From the NCBI RefSeq assembly GCF_003202285.1, contig NZ_MASW01000001.1:1612001-1676000 (forward strand): a DNA stretch of 64,000 bases, in the 5' to 3' direction. A program made the translations under genes and the position numbers. This DNA is from Prauserella muralis (GTDB lineage Bacteria > Actinomycetota > Actinomycetes > Mycobacteriales > Pseudonocardiaceae). The notes below the pieces were generated by a model. It was given only the letters and a program-made list of their open reading frames with translations, searched no databases and had not been told where the DNA came from. Below, piece by piece: positions 10,101-18,665 of the stretch; position 1 is the stretch's first letter, and each line of letters starts with the position of its first letter.

Positions 10101-11209
10101 ACGAGCTCGAGCCGCAGATCACCAAGCTGGCGGTACAGGGACTCACCTATGGCGTCCACGTCATCATCGCGTCGAACCGGTGGGCCGACATCCGGCCCGC
10201 GATCAAGGACATGCTCGGCACGCGCTTCGAGCTGCGGCTCGGTGACCCGAGCGAGTCCGACATCGACCGCAGGGTGGCCGTCAACGTGCCCGCAGGCCGT
10301 CCGGGCCGCGGCCTGACCAGGGACAAGCTGCACTTTCTTGCCGGGCTGCCGCGTATCGACGGCTCCAGCGACGACCAGGACGTGGGTAACGGCGTGGCGG
10401 ACGCCGTCGCGAAGATCTCGGCGGCGTGGAAGGGCAGGCCCGCACCCCAGGTCAGGCTGCTGCCCGAGCTCATCACCTACGAGGAGCTGGTCGCGCAGGA
10501 CCCGCGTCGCGACTCGCGGCTCATCCCCATCGGGGTCAACGAGGACGAGCTGGCGCCGGTCTACCTCGACTTCGACGCCGACCCGCATTTCCTCGCGTAC
10601 GCGGACGGCGAGTCGGGCAAGACGAACCTGCTCCGGCAGATCGTTCGTGGCATCACCACGCGGTACTCGAAGAAGGAAGCGGTCGTCATCCTCGTCGACT
10701 ACCGGCGCACCATGCTCGGTTTCGTCGACGGCGACCAGCTGCTCGGCTACGCCGTGTCGGCGAACCAGCTGGACGGCATGGTCAAGGAGGTCGCGGCGTC
10801 GATGGCCAAGCGCCTGCCCGGGCCGGACGTGACGCCTCAGCAGCTGAAGGATCGCTCGTGGTGGAGTGGTCCGGAGCTGTTCGTCGTGGTCGACGACTAC
10901 GACCTCGTCGCGACGTCGTCGAACAACCCGCTGCGCCCGCTGTCGGAGTACCTGCCGCAGGCCAAGGACGTCGGCCTGCACATGGTGGTCGCGAGGCGCA
11001 CCGGTGGTGCAGCGCGGACCGGCATGGATCCGATCATCGGCAAGCTCAAGGAGCTGGCGATGCCGGGCCTGATCATGAACGGGTCCAAGGACGAGGGTGC
11101 ACTGCTCGGCAACGTGAAGGCGGGGCCGATGCCACCCGGACGGGGTGTTCTCGTCAGTCGCAAGGTCGGTAAGCAGCTCATGCACGTCTCGTGGATTCAG
11201 CCGGAGTAG
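7199..11209 (+). CDS. eccC: Type VII secretion ATPase EccC, FtsK/SpoIIIE family
   Basis: Motor ATPase of the ESX system that recognises the YxxxD/E signal of WXG substrates. The GTG at 7199 follows AAGAGGGGA and gives about 1336 aa, an undivided EccCa-EccCb protein as in ESX-4. Two membrane helices lie near residues 40-85 (Met-rich). Three FtsK-type ATPase modules follow, with P-loops GATGSGKS (about residue 484), GGPQSGKS (about 845) and DGESGKT (about 1136). Walker B is canonical in the first (IVVDEFSE) but weaker in the second (LVVDGWRA) and third (VVVDDYDL), consistent with module 1 as the main catalytic site. The gene downstream is probably co-transcribed. Confidence 0.95.
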   Translation: MSTLQFKRSPRLAAPRPPGGEVHLEPPPEVPRTIPGNIIMKLMPVVMIVAMVGMVVFMFSADTGMARSPFFLMMPLMMMMSMVGMFAGGGRGGQQKKAEMNEDRKDYLRYLGQMRDRAREAMADQRAALEWVHPDPGSLWSLATTRRMWERRQSDQDFLHLRVGRSSHRLATRLVPPQTGPVDELEPIATLALRRFVRAHSIVPDLPTQITLRGFAAVGMQGDKTLTRGLTRAMLAQLVTFHSPDDVLIGVATAGRAKEEWEWAKWLPHVQHPALSDGIGQMRMMAGSLAQIEQWLDEELRDRQRFSRNATPAPDQPHVVIVIDDADVTGEEQILLEEGLVGVTLIDLSDSIGNLAARRGLRLVVEETRLGARSAGGVEWFGKPDTLSVVEAEALARKISPYRMGTAAADDSEEQPLLSNPSLLELLGIPGDPMTFDVQQAWRPRPVRDRYRVPFGVGEYGQPVELDIKEAAMEGMGPHGLCIGATGSGKSEFLRTLVLGMLATHSSTTLNFVLVDFKGGATFLGLDKAPHVSAVITNLADEVTLVDRMKDALAGEMNRRQEALKNGGNFKNVWEYEKARENGADLDPLPALFIVVDEFSELLSAKPDFIDLFVAIGRLGRSLQMHMLLASQRLEEGKLRGLDSHLSYRIGLKTFSAAESRAAIGVPDAFELPSVPGGGYLKYDTSTLVRFKASYVSGPYRPAGIKAAAPGAKVVRADKRPQLFVPDFVELPREPEPEPEIVEQPRQESEEAVEPSELDVIVSRLVGQGPPAHEVWLPPLKEPNSLDTLLPNLNPTEDRGLSPVGFFGNGRLQVPLGIVDRPYEQRRDPMWADFSGAAGHGVVVGGPQSGKSTLLRTLIMSMALTHTPAEAQFYCIDLGGGTLAGLDGLPHVGGVAVARREPDKARRIVAELTTLVNEREARFGALSVDSMNDFRNRKRRGEITAEQDPFGDAFLVVDGWRALRDDFDELEPQITKLAVQGLTYGVHVIIASNRWADIRPAIKDMLGTRFELRLGDPSESDIDRRVAVNVPAGRPGRGLTRDKLHFLAGLPRIDGSSDDQDVGNGVADAVAKISAAWKGRPAPQVRLLPELITYEELVAQDPRRDSRLIPIGVNEDELAPVYLDFDADPHFLAYADGESGKTNLLRQIVRGITTRYSKKEAVVILVDYRRTMLGFVDGDQLLGYAVSANQLDGMVKEVAASMAKRLPGPDVTPQQLKDRSWWSGPELFVVVDDYDLVATSSNNPLRPLSEYLPQAKDVGLHMVVARRTGGAARTGMDPIIGKLKELAMPGLIMNGSKDEGALLGNVKAGPMPPGRGVLVSRKVGKQLMHVSWIQPE

Positions 11210-11294
11210 GGCCGGCGGCGAGCCGCGGCGGTGGCGTGTCGGAGGCATCTGCAAGAGTGGCCTCCGACATATTCACGACGAGTGGGAGCTGTTG

Positions 11295-13208
11295 GTGACC
11301 TTGCGGGTGGCGGTGGACTTCGGGACATCGAGCACCTGCGTGGTCGCCTCGGTGAACGGTCGCGAACCACAGGTCGTCGTGGTGGACGGCCAGCCGCTGA
11401 TGTCCTCGGCCGTGTACGCGGCGCCCGACGGCACGCTGTTCGTCGGGCAGGAGGCCGAACGACAGGCGGCGGTCGATCCGTCGCGGTTCGAGCCGAACCC
11501 GAAGCGCAGGATCGACGAGGGCGAACTGCTGCTGGGCGACACGGTGCTGCGGGTCGTCGACGTGATGAACGCCGTGCTGGCCCGCGCGGTGAGCGAGGCG
11601 CGCCGGCTCGCGGCGGGTGCCGAGGTGCGGCTGCTGGTCCTGACCCATCCGGCTGACTGGGGCGCGGTGCGGACCCGCCTGCTGCGGCAGGCGGCCGGGC
11701 GGCTGGCGCACGAGGTGGCCCTGGTACCCGAACCGGTGGCCGCGGCGGTGTTCCACGCCGCCACGTTCGCGCCCTCGGACGTCCGGCAGGAGCGCACGGT
11801 CGAGTTCTGCGGCAAGCCCGGCGACACCCTGGCCGTGCTGGACCTCGGCGGCGGCACGATCGACGTCAGCGTGGTGCGCCGGACGGCGGGTCCCCACCGC
11901 AGGGGCGGCTTCGAGGTGCTCGCCACCCGTGGCGACCCCAGCTTCGGCGGCGCCGACATCGACCAGGCGCTACTCGAGCACGTGGGCTCGCTGGTGTCCT
12001 CGGCCGACCAGCGGGCCTGGGACCAGCTCGTGCAGGGCCGGGAGCTGGCCGACCGCAGGCGGCGCAGGGTGCTGCGCCAGGACATTCGCGGTGCGAAGGA
12101 GACGTTGTCGCGGCACGCCTACACGGACGTGCCGATGCCGCCGCCGTTCGCGGACGCCCACGTGACCCGGGAGGATCTGGAACGTCTGGTCGCCACCCCG
12201 CTGGGCCGGGCGGTGGAGCTGACGAGCGTGACCATCGAGGCGGCGGGGCTGCGTCCCCAGCAGCTGACGGCCATCTTCCTGGTGGGCGGGTCGAGCCGGA
12301 TTCCGATGGTGTCGCGGCTGGTGCACGAGCGGACCGGCGTTGTGCCGACCACGCTGGACCAGCCGGAGACCGTGGTGGCGCGCGGCGCGCTGCGGGCGGT
12401 GCAGCTGCTTCCGGATCGGACTGGTGCGCTGCCCGGGGCCGCCATGGCGCGCTCCGGTGCGGGCGGGCCGGTGCGCGACGAGCGGACGGCGGTCGTGGCC
12501 AGGCCCGGTTACGGTAGTCCGCCCGCGCGTTCGGCGGGCGCGGGCGGCGGCGCGCCGCGGCAGCCGGTGCCGGCCAGGCCCGGTGGCCATGCGGGGCAGC
12601 CGATGCCGCCGGTGCGGCAGGGCATGGTGCCGCCACAGACCGGCGGGGTGACGACCCAGCCTCGGCGCAGGCGCACGCTGCTGTGGCTGGTCACGGGGGC
12701 CTTGGTGCTGGTGGCCGCCGCCACGGTGACGCTGGTGGCGACGCTCGGCGACGACGAACCACCGGTGCCGCAGGGACGCACGTTCGCGCAGTACTCGTAC
12801 AAGTTCGTGGCGCCGGCGGACTGGACCCAGACGGGGGACAACGTCGCCGACCGGCAGGTGGTGGTGAAGCCCCACGACGCACAGGGGTCCGAGGACGACG
12901 ACCTGGTGGTCGTGCAGGAGTTCGTCCTCGGCTACGACGCGGGTGCCCAGCGCGGACGGCTGGCCGCGGCGCTGCAGCAGCAGCTGGCGGCAAACCCCAC
13001 GCGCTACGGCGAGTTCCGGGAGCACCACGCGTTCGGTGGCAAGGACGCCATCCACTACGTCGAGACGAAACCGGCCGCGATCGTCAACTGGTACGTCTTC
13101 GCACGAGGCACCGCCCAGGTGAGCATCGGCTGCCAGGAGGCCCGGCAGCGGCAGCGGGTCGAGGCTGCCTGTGAGCAGATCGTGCGCACCCTCGAGTTCA
13201 CCAACTGA
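11295..13208 (+). CDS. Type VII secretion-associated Hsp70-like membrane protein (Rv3446c-like position)
   Basis: About 637 aa from the GTG at 11295, which follows GTGGGAG. Residues 1-360 are an actin/Hsp70 ATPase fold: phosphate-1 VAVDFGTSSTCVV, phosphate-2 LAVLDLGGGTIDV and adenosine motif IFLVGGSSRIPMV. No Hsp70 substrate-binding domain follows. Instead there is a Pro/Gly linker of about 100 residues, one membrane helix (LLWLVTGALVLVAAATVTLV) and a 150-residue extracytoplasmic domain with one Cys pair (IGCQEA, EAACEQ). Position between eccC and two WXG100 genes equals Rv3446c in M. tuberculosis ESX-4, and the C-terminal half resembles that type VII-associated family. The cytoplasmic ATPase may sense nucleotide or substrate; that is inference. 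Confidence 0.75.
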   Translation: MTLRVAVDFGTSSTCVVASVNGREPQVVVVDGQPLMSSAVYAAPDGTLFVGQEAERQAAVDPSRFEPNPKRRIDEGELLLGDTVLRVVDVMNAVLARAVSEARRLAAGAEVRLLVLTHPADWGAVRTRLLRQAAGRLAHEVALVPEPVAAAVFHAATFAPSDVRQERTVEFCGKPGDTLAVLDLGGGTIDVSVVRRTAGPHRRGGFEVLATRGDPSFGGADIDQALLEHVGSLVSSADQRAWDQLVQGRELADRRRRRVLRQDIRGAKETLSRHAYTDVPMPPPFADAHVTREDLERLVATPLGRAVELTSVTIEAAGLRPQQLTAIFLVGGSSRIPMVSRLVHERTGVVPTTLDQPETVVARGALRAVQLLPDRTGALPGAAMARSGAGGPVRDERTAVVARPGYGSPPARSAGAGGGAPRQPVPARPGGHAGQPMPPVRQGMVPPQTGGVTTQPRRRRTLLWLVTGALVLVAAATVTLVATLGDDEPPVPQGRTFAQYSYKFVAPADWTQTGDNVADRQVVVKPHDAQGSEDDDLVVVQEFVLGYDAGAQRGRLAAALQQQLAANPTRYGEFREHHAFGGKDAIHYVETKPAAIVNWYVFARGTAQVSIGCQEARQRQRVEAACEQIVRTLEFTN

Positions 13209-13523
13209 GCCCACCCGGCGGACCCACCCACGGGTGAACCACACCCGGGAACCCGGTGCCCCCGGGTGGCCGCCCGCTCCCCCGACTGCAGTTAGCCCGC
13301 TAAACGCACTTTGGGGGCGGAGCTGGGTGGGCGGGGGTAAACGGCCTGGATATCGGGGTTGCGGCTGGTCCACAGGCGGGTTCCGATGTGGAGCGTTCAC
13401 GGTAGCAACTACTTGGGCACATGCCGCGACAACGGGGAACCGTTCATGGCAGTGTCTCCGTCGTAGAGCCAGTACGAACGACCGACGTACAGGCCGAACC
13501 ACAAACGAAGGGGGTCACTCCCG
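13209..13523. promoter_or_regulatory. Upstream region of the esx pair with one palindromic repeat
   Basis: 315 bp with no gene. It holds a single copy of the palindromic repeat centred at 13297.5 (13285-13311, inverted orientation, GCAGTTAGC / GCTAAACGC arms). The second half, leading to the GAAGGGGG ribosome site at 13506-13513, probably carries the promoter of the two WXG100 genes, but I cannot point to convincing -35/-10 hexamers. Confidence 0.5.
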
Positions 13524-13841
13524 ATGGCAGGCGGTTTTACCGGGACACCGGAGCAGTTCCAGCAGGCGTACCAGGACGTCGAAGAGATCAAGTCGCGCAT
13601 GGACCAGAACATGAACCAGCTGCGCGACAACATCGAGGCCACGCGGGCCGGCTGGGATGGCGAGGCGGCGCGCGCCTTCCAGAACGTCATGGCGGCGTTC
13701 GACGAGAAGAACCGGAAGCTGAACGACGCGCTGCAGCACATCGGTGAGCTGCTCCAGCAGTCCGGTGTCAAGTACCAGCAGGCGGAAGAGGAGCAGAACT
13801 CCGCCATCAGCAACATCGGCAACACGCTCGGCGGCCTCTGA
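13524..13841 (+). CDS. esxU: WXG100 protein, EsxU-like
   Basis: Small secreted helical-hairpin protein of the ESX-4 system, 105 aa, the same length as M. tuberculosis EsxU. The WXG turn is WDG (around residue 47, AGWDGEAA). The C-terminal secretion signal YxxxE is present as YQQAE in the second helix. A strong GAAGGGGG site precedes the ATG. It is first of a pair with the next gene and lies directly after the Rv3446c-like gene, as esxU does in ESX-4. It presumably dimerises with the downstream WXG100 protein. The symbol is transferred from gene order as much as from sequence. Confidence 0.85.
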   Translation: MAGGFTGTPEQFQQAYQDVEEIKSRMDQNMNQLRDNIEATRAGWDGEAARAFQNVMAAFDEKNRKLNDALQHIGELLQQSGVKYQQAEEEQNSAISNIGNTLGGL

Positions 13842-13894
13842 GCCGGCTGACCCTTCCCATCGATTTCCACAGACTTTCTTCACGGAGGTAGGCA

Positions 13895-14182
13895 ATGCCT
13901 GACGGCATCAAGGTTGATTACGCGACCATCCACACCGCGGCCGAGGACTGCGACCGCACCGGCGCCGAGCTCGACGCGCTGTTCGAGGAGCTCAAGGGCA
14001 GGCTCGCCCCGCTGGTGGACTCCTGGACCGGTGAGGCCATGGAGGCCTGGAACAACGTGCAGCTGGAGTGGAACCAGTCGCTGGACGAGCTGAAGCAGGT
14101 TCTCGCGCAGATCGGCACCGCGCTGCCGCAGATCGCGGACGGCTACCAGGCGACCGACAAGGGCGTCATGGGGATGTTCTGA
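13895..14182 (+). CDS. esxT: WXG100 protein, EsxT-like
   Basis: Second member of the ESX-4 WXG100 pair, 95 aa. The WXG turn is WTG (DSWTGEAMEAW, about residue 43), and the C-terminal export motif is YQATD (YxxxD). CACGGAGG lies about eight bases before the ATG. It is 53 bp behind the EsxU-like gene and shares its transcript, which ends at the long hairpin just downstream. EccC probably recognises this subunit of the dimer. The name is by synteny with M. tuberculosis esxT. Confidence 0.85.
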   Translation: MPDGIKVDYATIHTAAEDCDRTGAELDALFEELKGRLAPLVDSWTGEAMEAWNNVQLEWNQSLDELKQVLAQIGTALPQIADGYQATDKGVMGMF

Positions 14183-14194
14183 TCCCCTGCGGAT

Positions 14195-14245
14195 CACACA
14201 CGAAGGCGGGCCCGGCAACTGCTGCCGGGCCCGCCTTCGTGTGTG
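14195..14245. terminator. Long bidirectional hairpin terminator between esxT and the DUF4333 gene
   Basis: A perfect inverted repeat with 23-base arms (14195-14217 and 14223-14245) and a five-base ACTGC loop; the core pairs GGCGGGCCCGG with its complement. It lies between convergent genes and could stop transcription from both sides. No long T-run follows, as usual in this GC range. Confidence 0.85.
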
Positions 14246-14272
14246 CGCCGACGTTTCCCGGCGCACCACTGT

Positions 14273-14788
14273 CTACTGTGGTGCCCCCACCTCGTACTCG
14301 GGTTTGTCGTTGAGAACGCGGATCGACACCGCCTTGCGCCGGCCCGAGATCTCCACCGTGCATTCGAACGTGTGGCCGGTCTCGATCGCCTGGTTCTCCG
14401 GGCACTGCACGTTGCTCACGTCGTGCTCGCCGTAGCTGTCGCGCAGGACCGTGGCCACGCCGTTCTGCAGTGACTCCTGCTCCAACACATCTCCACGGAA
14501 GGCTCCGAGCAGCCACGCCCCGGCACCGGCCGCCGCGACCAGGACGACCGCGCCGGCAGCGACCAGCAGTGGCTTCCTCGAACGCCGGGGCCTCGATCCG
14601 GTCGTCCCGTCGAAGGCGCCGAGGCCCCCGTACTGCGACTGGAAGCTCCCACCGTAGGCGGGCGCCGGCTGGTGCGCGGCTGGCATCGGTGGCTGCTGCC
14701 CATATCCGGTCTGCGGCGGCGGGTAGCCCGGGCCGTTGTTCGGCGGCGGCTGCCACCATCCCTGTGGCTGGTGGGGCGGCTGTGTCAT
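14273..14788 (-). CDS. DUF4333 membrane protein
   Basis: A 171-aa membrane protein of unknown function. Residues 1-70 are a Pro/Gln/Gly-rich cytoplasmic tail (MTQPPHQPQGWWQPPP). A basic stop (RPRRSRK) precedes one membrane helix (LLVAAGAVVLVAAAGAGAWLL). The 75-residue exported domain has the DUF4333 pattern: a conserved Cys pair (VQCPEN and FECTV) and a strand-rich end. It lies three bases from the upstream lipoprotein gene, so the two are co-transcribed. Domain recognition is by pattern; no function is known to me. Confidence 0.8.
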   Translation of the reverse strand: MTQPPHQPQGWWQPPPNNGPGYPPPQTGYGQQPPMPAAHQPAPAYGGSFQSQYGGLGAFDGTTGSRPRRSRKPLLVAAGAVVLVAAAGAGAWLLGAFRGDVLEQESLQNGVATVLRDSYGEHDVSNVQCPENQAIETGHTFECTVEISGRRKAVSIRVLNDKPEYEVGAPQ

Positions 14789-14791
14789 CCG

Positions 14792-15715
14792 CTATCCCTC
14801 GCTGCTCGTGATCTCGGCCATCCGCCGATAGAAGTCGTCGACCTGTGCCTCGGTGGTGAGCGCGGTGACCTCGTCGGGCGAGGGCACCTTCGGAAGATCG
14901 TTCTCCGTGGGGGGATCGAGCACCTGATAGTGCTCGTTGATCTCGATCTCGTGGCCGTCGGCGGAGATCAGCCCCTTCATCTCGATCTCCATGAGCTTGC
15001 CCTCGGGGTCGAGCGCGATCCGGGTGTTCAGCACGCCGTCGCGCATCTTCTCGCTGATCCGTTCGAGCACCCAGTCGGGCAGAATGACGACCCGCTGGTC
15101 GAGGAACTCACGCAGCGTGACCTCCGCGGTGAGTTCGACGCTGCCGTCCTCGAGGCTCTTCGCCTGCTTCGCGGCGCTGCCGTTCTGCATCGACTGGCTG
15201 ACGGTGTCCAGCATCCGGCAGACGGCGGTGTAGCCACCCCAGTAGCAGACGTTGAGGGAGCCGGCGGTGTACGGCTTCGACACCCACTCGGTGGGGGCGA
15301 GGTCCTTGTATACCGGTCCCAGCCGCATGTACTCGACGTCGCTGCCTGCAGGGTGGAAGTAGTCGCGGTAGTCGGAGGAGTCGCGGTTGGAGTGGTTCTT
15401 GTAGAGGCGCGACGGGGGGCTGCCGACCTGGATCGCGGTGATCGTGTTGTCGGCCTTCTTGTCGTCGATGCGCGTGAAGGACCGGTGGGTGCTCCGCCGC
15501 GGTTCGTTGCCGCCGAAGTCGTCGGCCAGCCGTTCCAGGGTCCGGGTGAACTTGGCGCTGACGTATTCGGCGGCCTGGTCGCCGTCGGGCAACGCGGTAC
15601 CGGCCCGGCCCGGGGAGCAGGCGGCGCCGAGCGTCAGCAGCAGGACACCCGCCGTGACCAGGGCGGACAGGCGTAGGGGCCGTGGGCGCGAGGTGGCGGC
15701 CGGCCGCTGTCTCAT
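14792..15715 (-). CDS. Putative lipoprotein of unknown function
   Basis: About 307 aa from the ATG at 15715, preceded by GGGGAGAAG; longer in-frame starts read through hydrophilic nonsense. The N-terminus is a lipoprotein signal: basic RPRPLRL, hydrophobic SALVTAGVLLLTL, then LGAAC as lipobox. The mature part is mixed alpha/beta with many charged residues and two internal Cys (VCYWGG, AVCRML) that may form a disulfide outside the membrane. I do not recognise a family. It is transcribed with the DUF4333 gene behind it, and both products face the cell surface, so they may work together. Confidence 0.75.
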   Translation of the reverse strand: MRQRPAATSRPRPLRLSALVTAGVLLLTLGAACSPGRAGTALPDGDQAAEYVSAKFTRTLERLADDFGGNEPRRSTHRSFTRIDDKKADNTITAIQVGSPPSRLYKNHSNRDSSDYRDYFHPAGSDVEYMRLGPVYKDLAPTEWVSKPYTAGSLNVCYWGGYTAVCRMLDTVSQSMQNGSAAKQAKSLEDGSVELTAEVTLREFLDQRVVILPDWVLERISEKMRDGVLNTRIALDPEGKLMEIEMKGLISADGHEIEINEHYQVLDPPTENDLPKVPSPDEVTALTTEAQVDDFYRRMAEITSSEG

Positions 15716-15903
15716 GTTTTCTTCTCCCCGGAGCGTCTGGTCGCGGTGTGCTGCCGGAAACATTAGTATGGGAGGTCGGGCCGGACCCCCGCCTTCACCC
15801 TCTTCTGAGCGACCGGGTATCTTCATAAGTTGTTGTGCGCGCATCAGCCGTACGCGCTGCGCCCGCACGGACCCCACACGACCGTTGACGACGAGGTAGA
15901 CCC

Positions 15904-16356
15904 TTGCCCACGTACAGCCCCAAGCCCGGCGATATCACCCGTGCCTGGCACGTGATCGATGCCGAGGATGTCGTGCTCGGCCGGCTCGCGACCGAGGTCG
16001 CCACGCTGCTGCGCGGCAAGCACAAGCCCACCTACGCCCCGCATGTGGACACTGGTGACTTCGTCATCATCGTCAACGCCGACAAGGTGGCGCTCACCGG
16101 CAACAAGCGCGAGCAGAAGTTCGCGTACCGGCACAGCGGCTACCCCGGTGGCCTGCGGAAGCGCTCCTTCGGCGAGCTGCTCGACACCCGCCCCGAGCGG
16201 CTGGTCGAGAAGGTCGTGAAGGGCATGCTGCCGAAGAACAAGCTGGGCCGCGCGCAGGCGAAGAAGCTCAAGGTCTACGCAGGCCCCGAGCACCCCCACG
16301 CCGCACAGAAGCCCCAGCAGCGTGAGATCACCAAGATCGCTCAGGTGACCCAGTGA
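15904..16356 (+). CDS. rplM: 50S ribosomal protein L13
   Basis: Large-subunit protein that binds early in 23S rRNA assembly. The 150-aa protein has typical L13 segments: [32 protein letters not shown] and [10 protein letters not shown]. It starts with TTG behind GAGGTAG (15892-15898); no ATG or GTG gives a better N-terminus. Overlaps rpsI by four bases, the near-universal rplM-rpsI pair. The operon leader presumably starts in the 188 bp after the divergent lipoprotein gene. Confidence 0.97.
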   Translation: MPTYSPKPGDITRAWHVIDAEDVVLGRLATEVATLLRGKHKPTYAPHVDTGDFVIIVNADKVALTGNKREQKFAYRHSGYPGGLRKRSFGELLDTRPERLVEKVVKGMLPKNKLGRAQAKKLKVYAGPEHPHAAQKPQQREITKIAQVTQ

Positions 16357-16841
16357 GTGAGGAACAGTTCGTGACCAGCACCGAGACCGAGGCCGCGACC
16401 GACGCGGTCGTGACCAGCGAGACGCCGGCCGCGCCGAAGCCGTCTCGTGCTGCCGGTGGCACGGCGCAGACGGTCGGCCGCCGCAAGGAGGCGGTCGTCC
16501 GCGTGCGGATCGTGCCCGGCTCCGGCCAGTTCAGGCTCAACGGCAAGACGCTCGAGGACTACTTCCCCAACAAGGTGCACCAGCAGCTCATCCGTGAGCC
16601 GCTGGCCACCGTGGAGAAGCCCGAGTCGTTCGACATCTTCGCCCGTCTGCACGGCGGCGGCATCTCCGGCCAGGCCGGTGCGCTGCGCCTGGCGATCGCG
16701 CGTGCGCTCGCCGAGGTGGACAGCGAGGACCGCCCGGCGCTGAAGAAGGCCGGCTTCCTGACGCGGGACGCCCGGTCCACCGAGCGGAAGAAGTACGGCC
16801 TCAAGAAGGCCCGCAAGGCGCCGCAGTACAGCAAGCGCTGA
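16353..16841 (+). CDS. rpsI: 30S ribosomal protein S9
   Basis: Small-subunit head protein whose C-terminal tail reaches the P-site tRNA. The 162-aa protein has an actinobacterial acidic/Ala N-terminal extension of about 40 residues. The S9 fold follows ([37 protein letters not shown]), then the invariant basic tail ending KAPQYSKR. The GTG overlaps the rplM stop (GTGA), so translation is coupled. Transcription ends at the hairpin 20 bp downstream. Confidence 0.97.
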   Translation: MSEEQFVTSTETEAATDAVVTSETPAAPKPSRAAGGTAQTVGRRKEAVVRVRIVPGSGQFRLNGKTLEDYFPNKVHQQLIREPLATVEKPESFDIFARLHGGGISGQAGALRLAIARALAEVDSEDRPALKKAGFLTRDARSTERKKYGLKKARKAPQYSKR

Positions 16842-16861
16842 CGAGACCTGCAACACACGCG

Positions 16862-16891
16862 AGCGCCCGTCCGACTTCTCGGACGGGCGCT
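16862..16891 (+). terminator. Terminator of rplM-rpsI
   Basis: A perfect 13-bp stem AGCGCCCGTCCGA / TCGGACGGGCGCT with a CTTC tetraloop, twenty bases after the rpsI stop. Confidence 0.85.
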
Positions 16892-16921
16892 TCGTGCTGT
16901 CGTACCCAGGTGCCCCCGACC

Positions 16922-17029
16922 TGCGTTTAGCGGGCTTACTGCACTGCTGAGGCATGCTCATCGGTGCAATGAGCCCGCTGAACGCGCTTTGCCGGGGCCG
17001 CCGGAGTGCGTTTAGCGGGCTAAACGCGC
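16922..17029. repeat. Cluster of three phased palindromic repeats before glmM
   Basis: Copies centred at 16932.5, 16975.5 and 17017.5 (spacing 43 and 42 bp). The third is a full palindrome with GCGTTTAGC and GCTAAACGC arms; the second has two deviations. They occupy most of the 330-bp gap between rpsI and glmM, after the rpsI terminator. The remaining ~140 bp up to glmM (17030-17171) holds the GGAGG ribosome site (17159-17163) and presumably the promoter; I see no clear hexamers. Confidence 0.85.
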
Positions 17030-17171
17030 CGAGTGCGTCCCGGGCTGAGGGGTGGGGTGGCAGGCCGCTAGGTTGGTTCGGGTCGCCCCTTTCGGGGGAT
17101 ACCGCGACGGTGGTGGGGCACGGACCGGCGCGACACACGCCGGCGAAGCTACGAACACGGAGGTCGAGGAC

Positions 17172-18506
17172 ATGGCCCGCCTTTTCGGCACCGACGGGGT
17201 GCGCGGCCTCGCCAACGCCGAACTCACGCCCGAACTCGCGATGTCGGTCGCCGCCAGTGCCGCCAGGGTGCTCGCCGCCCATGACCGTTCACACCGCCCC
17301 GTCGCGATCGTCGGCCGCGACCCGCGCGCCAGCGGCGAGATGCTCGAGGCCGCCGTGGTGGCAGGCCTCGCCTCCGCGGGCGCCGACGTGCTGCGGGTCG
17401 GCGTGCTGCCGACCCCCGCCGTCGCTCACCTTGTCGGCGACCTGACGGCCGACCTGGGCGTGATGATCTCCGCGTCCCACAACCCGATGCCCGACAACGG
17501 CATCAAGCTCTTCGGTGACGGTGGGCACAAGCTGCCCGACGGCATCGAAGACGAGATCGAGAGCGGCCTCGCCGCCCAGCCTCACCGTCCCACGGGGGAG
17601 CAGATCGGCCGGGTCTCCGACGTCGGCGACGCACTCGATCGCTACCTCGCCCACCTCATGGCCGCGACGCCGCACCCGCTCACCGGCCTGCGGGTCGTCG
17701 TCGACTGCGCCAACGGAGCGTCCTCGGCCGCCGCACCCGCGGCCTACCGGAAGGCGGGCGCCGAGGTCATCGCCCTGCACGCAGAGCCGAACGGCGTCAA
17801 CATCAACGACGGCTGCGGCTCCACCCACCCGGAGCAGCTGTGCGCCGCGGTGGTCGAGCACGGCGCCGACCTCGGCATCGCACACGACGGCGACGCCGAC
17901 CGCTGCCTGGCCGTGGACGCCGGGGGAAACCTCGTCGACGGCGACCAGATCATGGCCGTTCTCGCCCTCGCCATGGCCGAGGCGGGCGAGCTCGCCGAGA
18001 GCACGCTGGTCGCCACGGTGATGAGCAACCTCGGTCTGCACCTTGCCATGCGTGACCACGGCGTCACTCTGCGTACCACCGCCGTGGGCGACCGCTACGT
18101 GCTCGAGGAACTGCGCGCAGGCGGCTACTCCCTCGGTGGCGAGCAGTCCGGCCACGTCGTCCTGCCCGGCTACGCCACCACAGGCGATGGCCTGCTGACG
18201 GCGTTGCGCCTCATGGGCCGCGTCGCCGCGACCGGCAAGCCCCTCGCCGAGCTCGCGGGCGTCATGCGCAGGCTGCCCCAGGTGCTGGTCAACGTGCGCG
18301 TTGCCGACAAGGCGGCCGTCGCCGCGTCGTCCACCGTCCGGGAAGCGGTCGACGCCGTCACCGCCGAACTCGGTGACGAGGGCCGTGTGCTGCTGCGCCC
18401 GTCCGGCACGGAGCAGCTCATCCGGGTGATGGTCGAGGCGCCCGCCGAGGACACCGCCCAGGCCGCCGCCGACCGGCTCGCCGGCGTGGTCGCCTCCGCG
18501 TCCTGA
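17172..18506 (+). CDS. glmM: Phosphoglucosamine mutase
   Basis: Converts glucosamine-6-phosphate to glucosamine-1-phosphate for UDP-GlcNAc, feeding peptidoglycan and other envelope polymers. The product is about 444 aa from the ATG at 17172 (GGAGG eight bases upstream), beginning [15 protein letters not shown]. Visible motifs are the phosphoserine loop [12 protein letters not shown] (about residue 100), the metal loop DGDADRC and the phosphate-binding [12 protein letters not shown] near the C-terminus. GlmS, which makes its substrate, is 7 kb downstream on the same strand. In M. tuberculosis the two lie close together as well; here the ACP-ketosynthase operon separates them. Confidence 0.97.
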   Translation: MARLFGTDGVRGLANAELTPELAMSVAASAARVLAAHDRSHRPVAIVGRDPRASGEMLEAAVVAGLASAGADVLRVGVLPTPAVAHLVGDLTADLGVMISASHNPMPDNGIKLFGDGGHKLPDGIEDEIESGLAAQPHRPTGEQIGRVSDVGDALDRYLAHLMAATPHPLTGLRVVVDCANGASSAAAPAAYRKAGAEVIALHAEPNGVNINDGCGSTHPEQLCAAVVEHGADLGIAHDGDADRCLAVDAGGNLVDGDQIMAVLALAMAEAGELAESTLVATVMSNLGLHLAMRDHGVTLRTTAVGDRYVLEELRAGGYSLGGEQSGHVVLPGYATTGDGLLTALRLMGRVAATGKPLAELAGVMRRLPQVLVNVRVADKAAVAASSTVREAVDAVTAELGDEGRVLLRPSGTEQLIRVMVEAPAEDTAQAAADRLAGVVASAS

Positions 18507-18665
18507 CACCTGCGCGGGCGTATACCGTTTGGTAACGCAAACCCCCGATTTCGGTGCGGGTTGACCAGCACATCGGTAGATTCTGTGCATTAGCGACGGC
18601 ACCGGGCGTGACCCCCGTGCGTCGTAGGAGCGACCGCACCACACCGAGCTTGAGGGGGAGCTGCC
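18507..18665 (+). promoter_or_regulatory. Candidate promoter/operator region of the ACP-ketosynthase operon
   Basis: A locally AT-richer 159-bp leader. It contains an interrupted palindrome GTTTG-N6-CAAAC (18527-18542) directly after TATACC, a TTGACC hexamer (18561-18566) and a TAGATT hexamer (18577-18582). TTGACC and TAGATT are too close (10 bp) to form one sigma-70 promoter. TAGATT could act as an extended -10 with a leader of about 75 nt. An AGGGGGAG ribosome site ends the region. These are suggestions only. Confidence 0.3.

Noticed and set aside
9278-11254. 658-aa open frame antisense to eccC
   Set aside because: Shadow of the EccC ATPase modules produced by high third-position GC; Arg/His/Val-rich with no family features.
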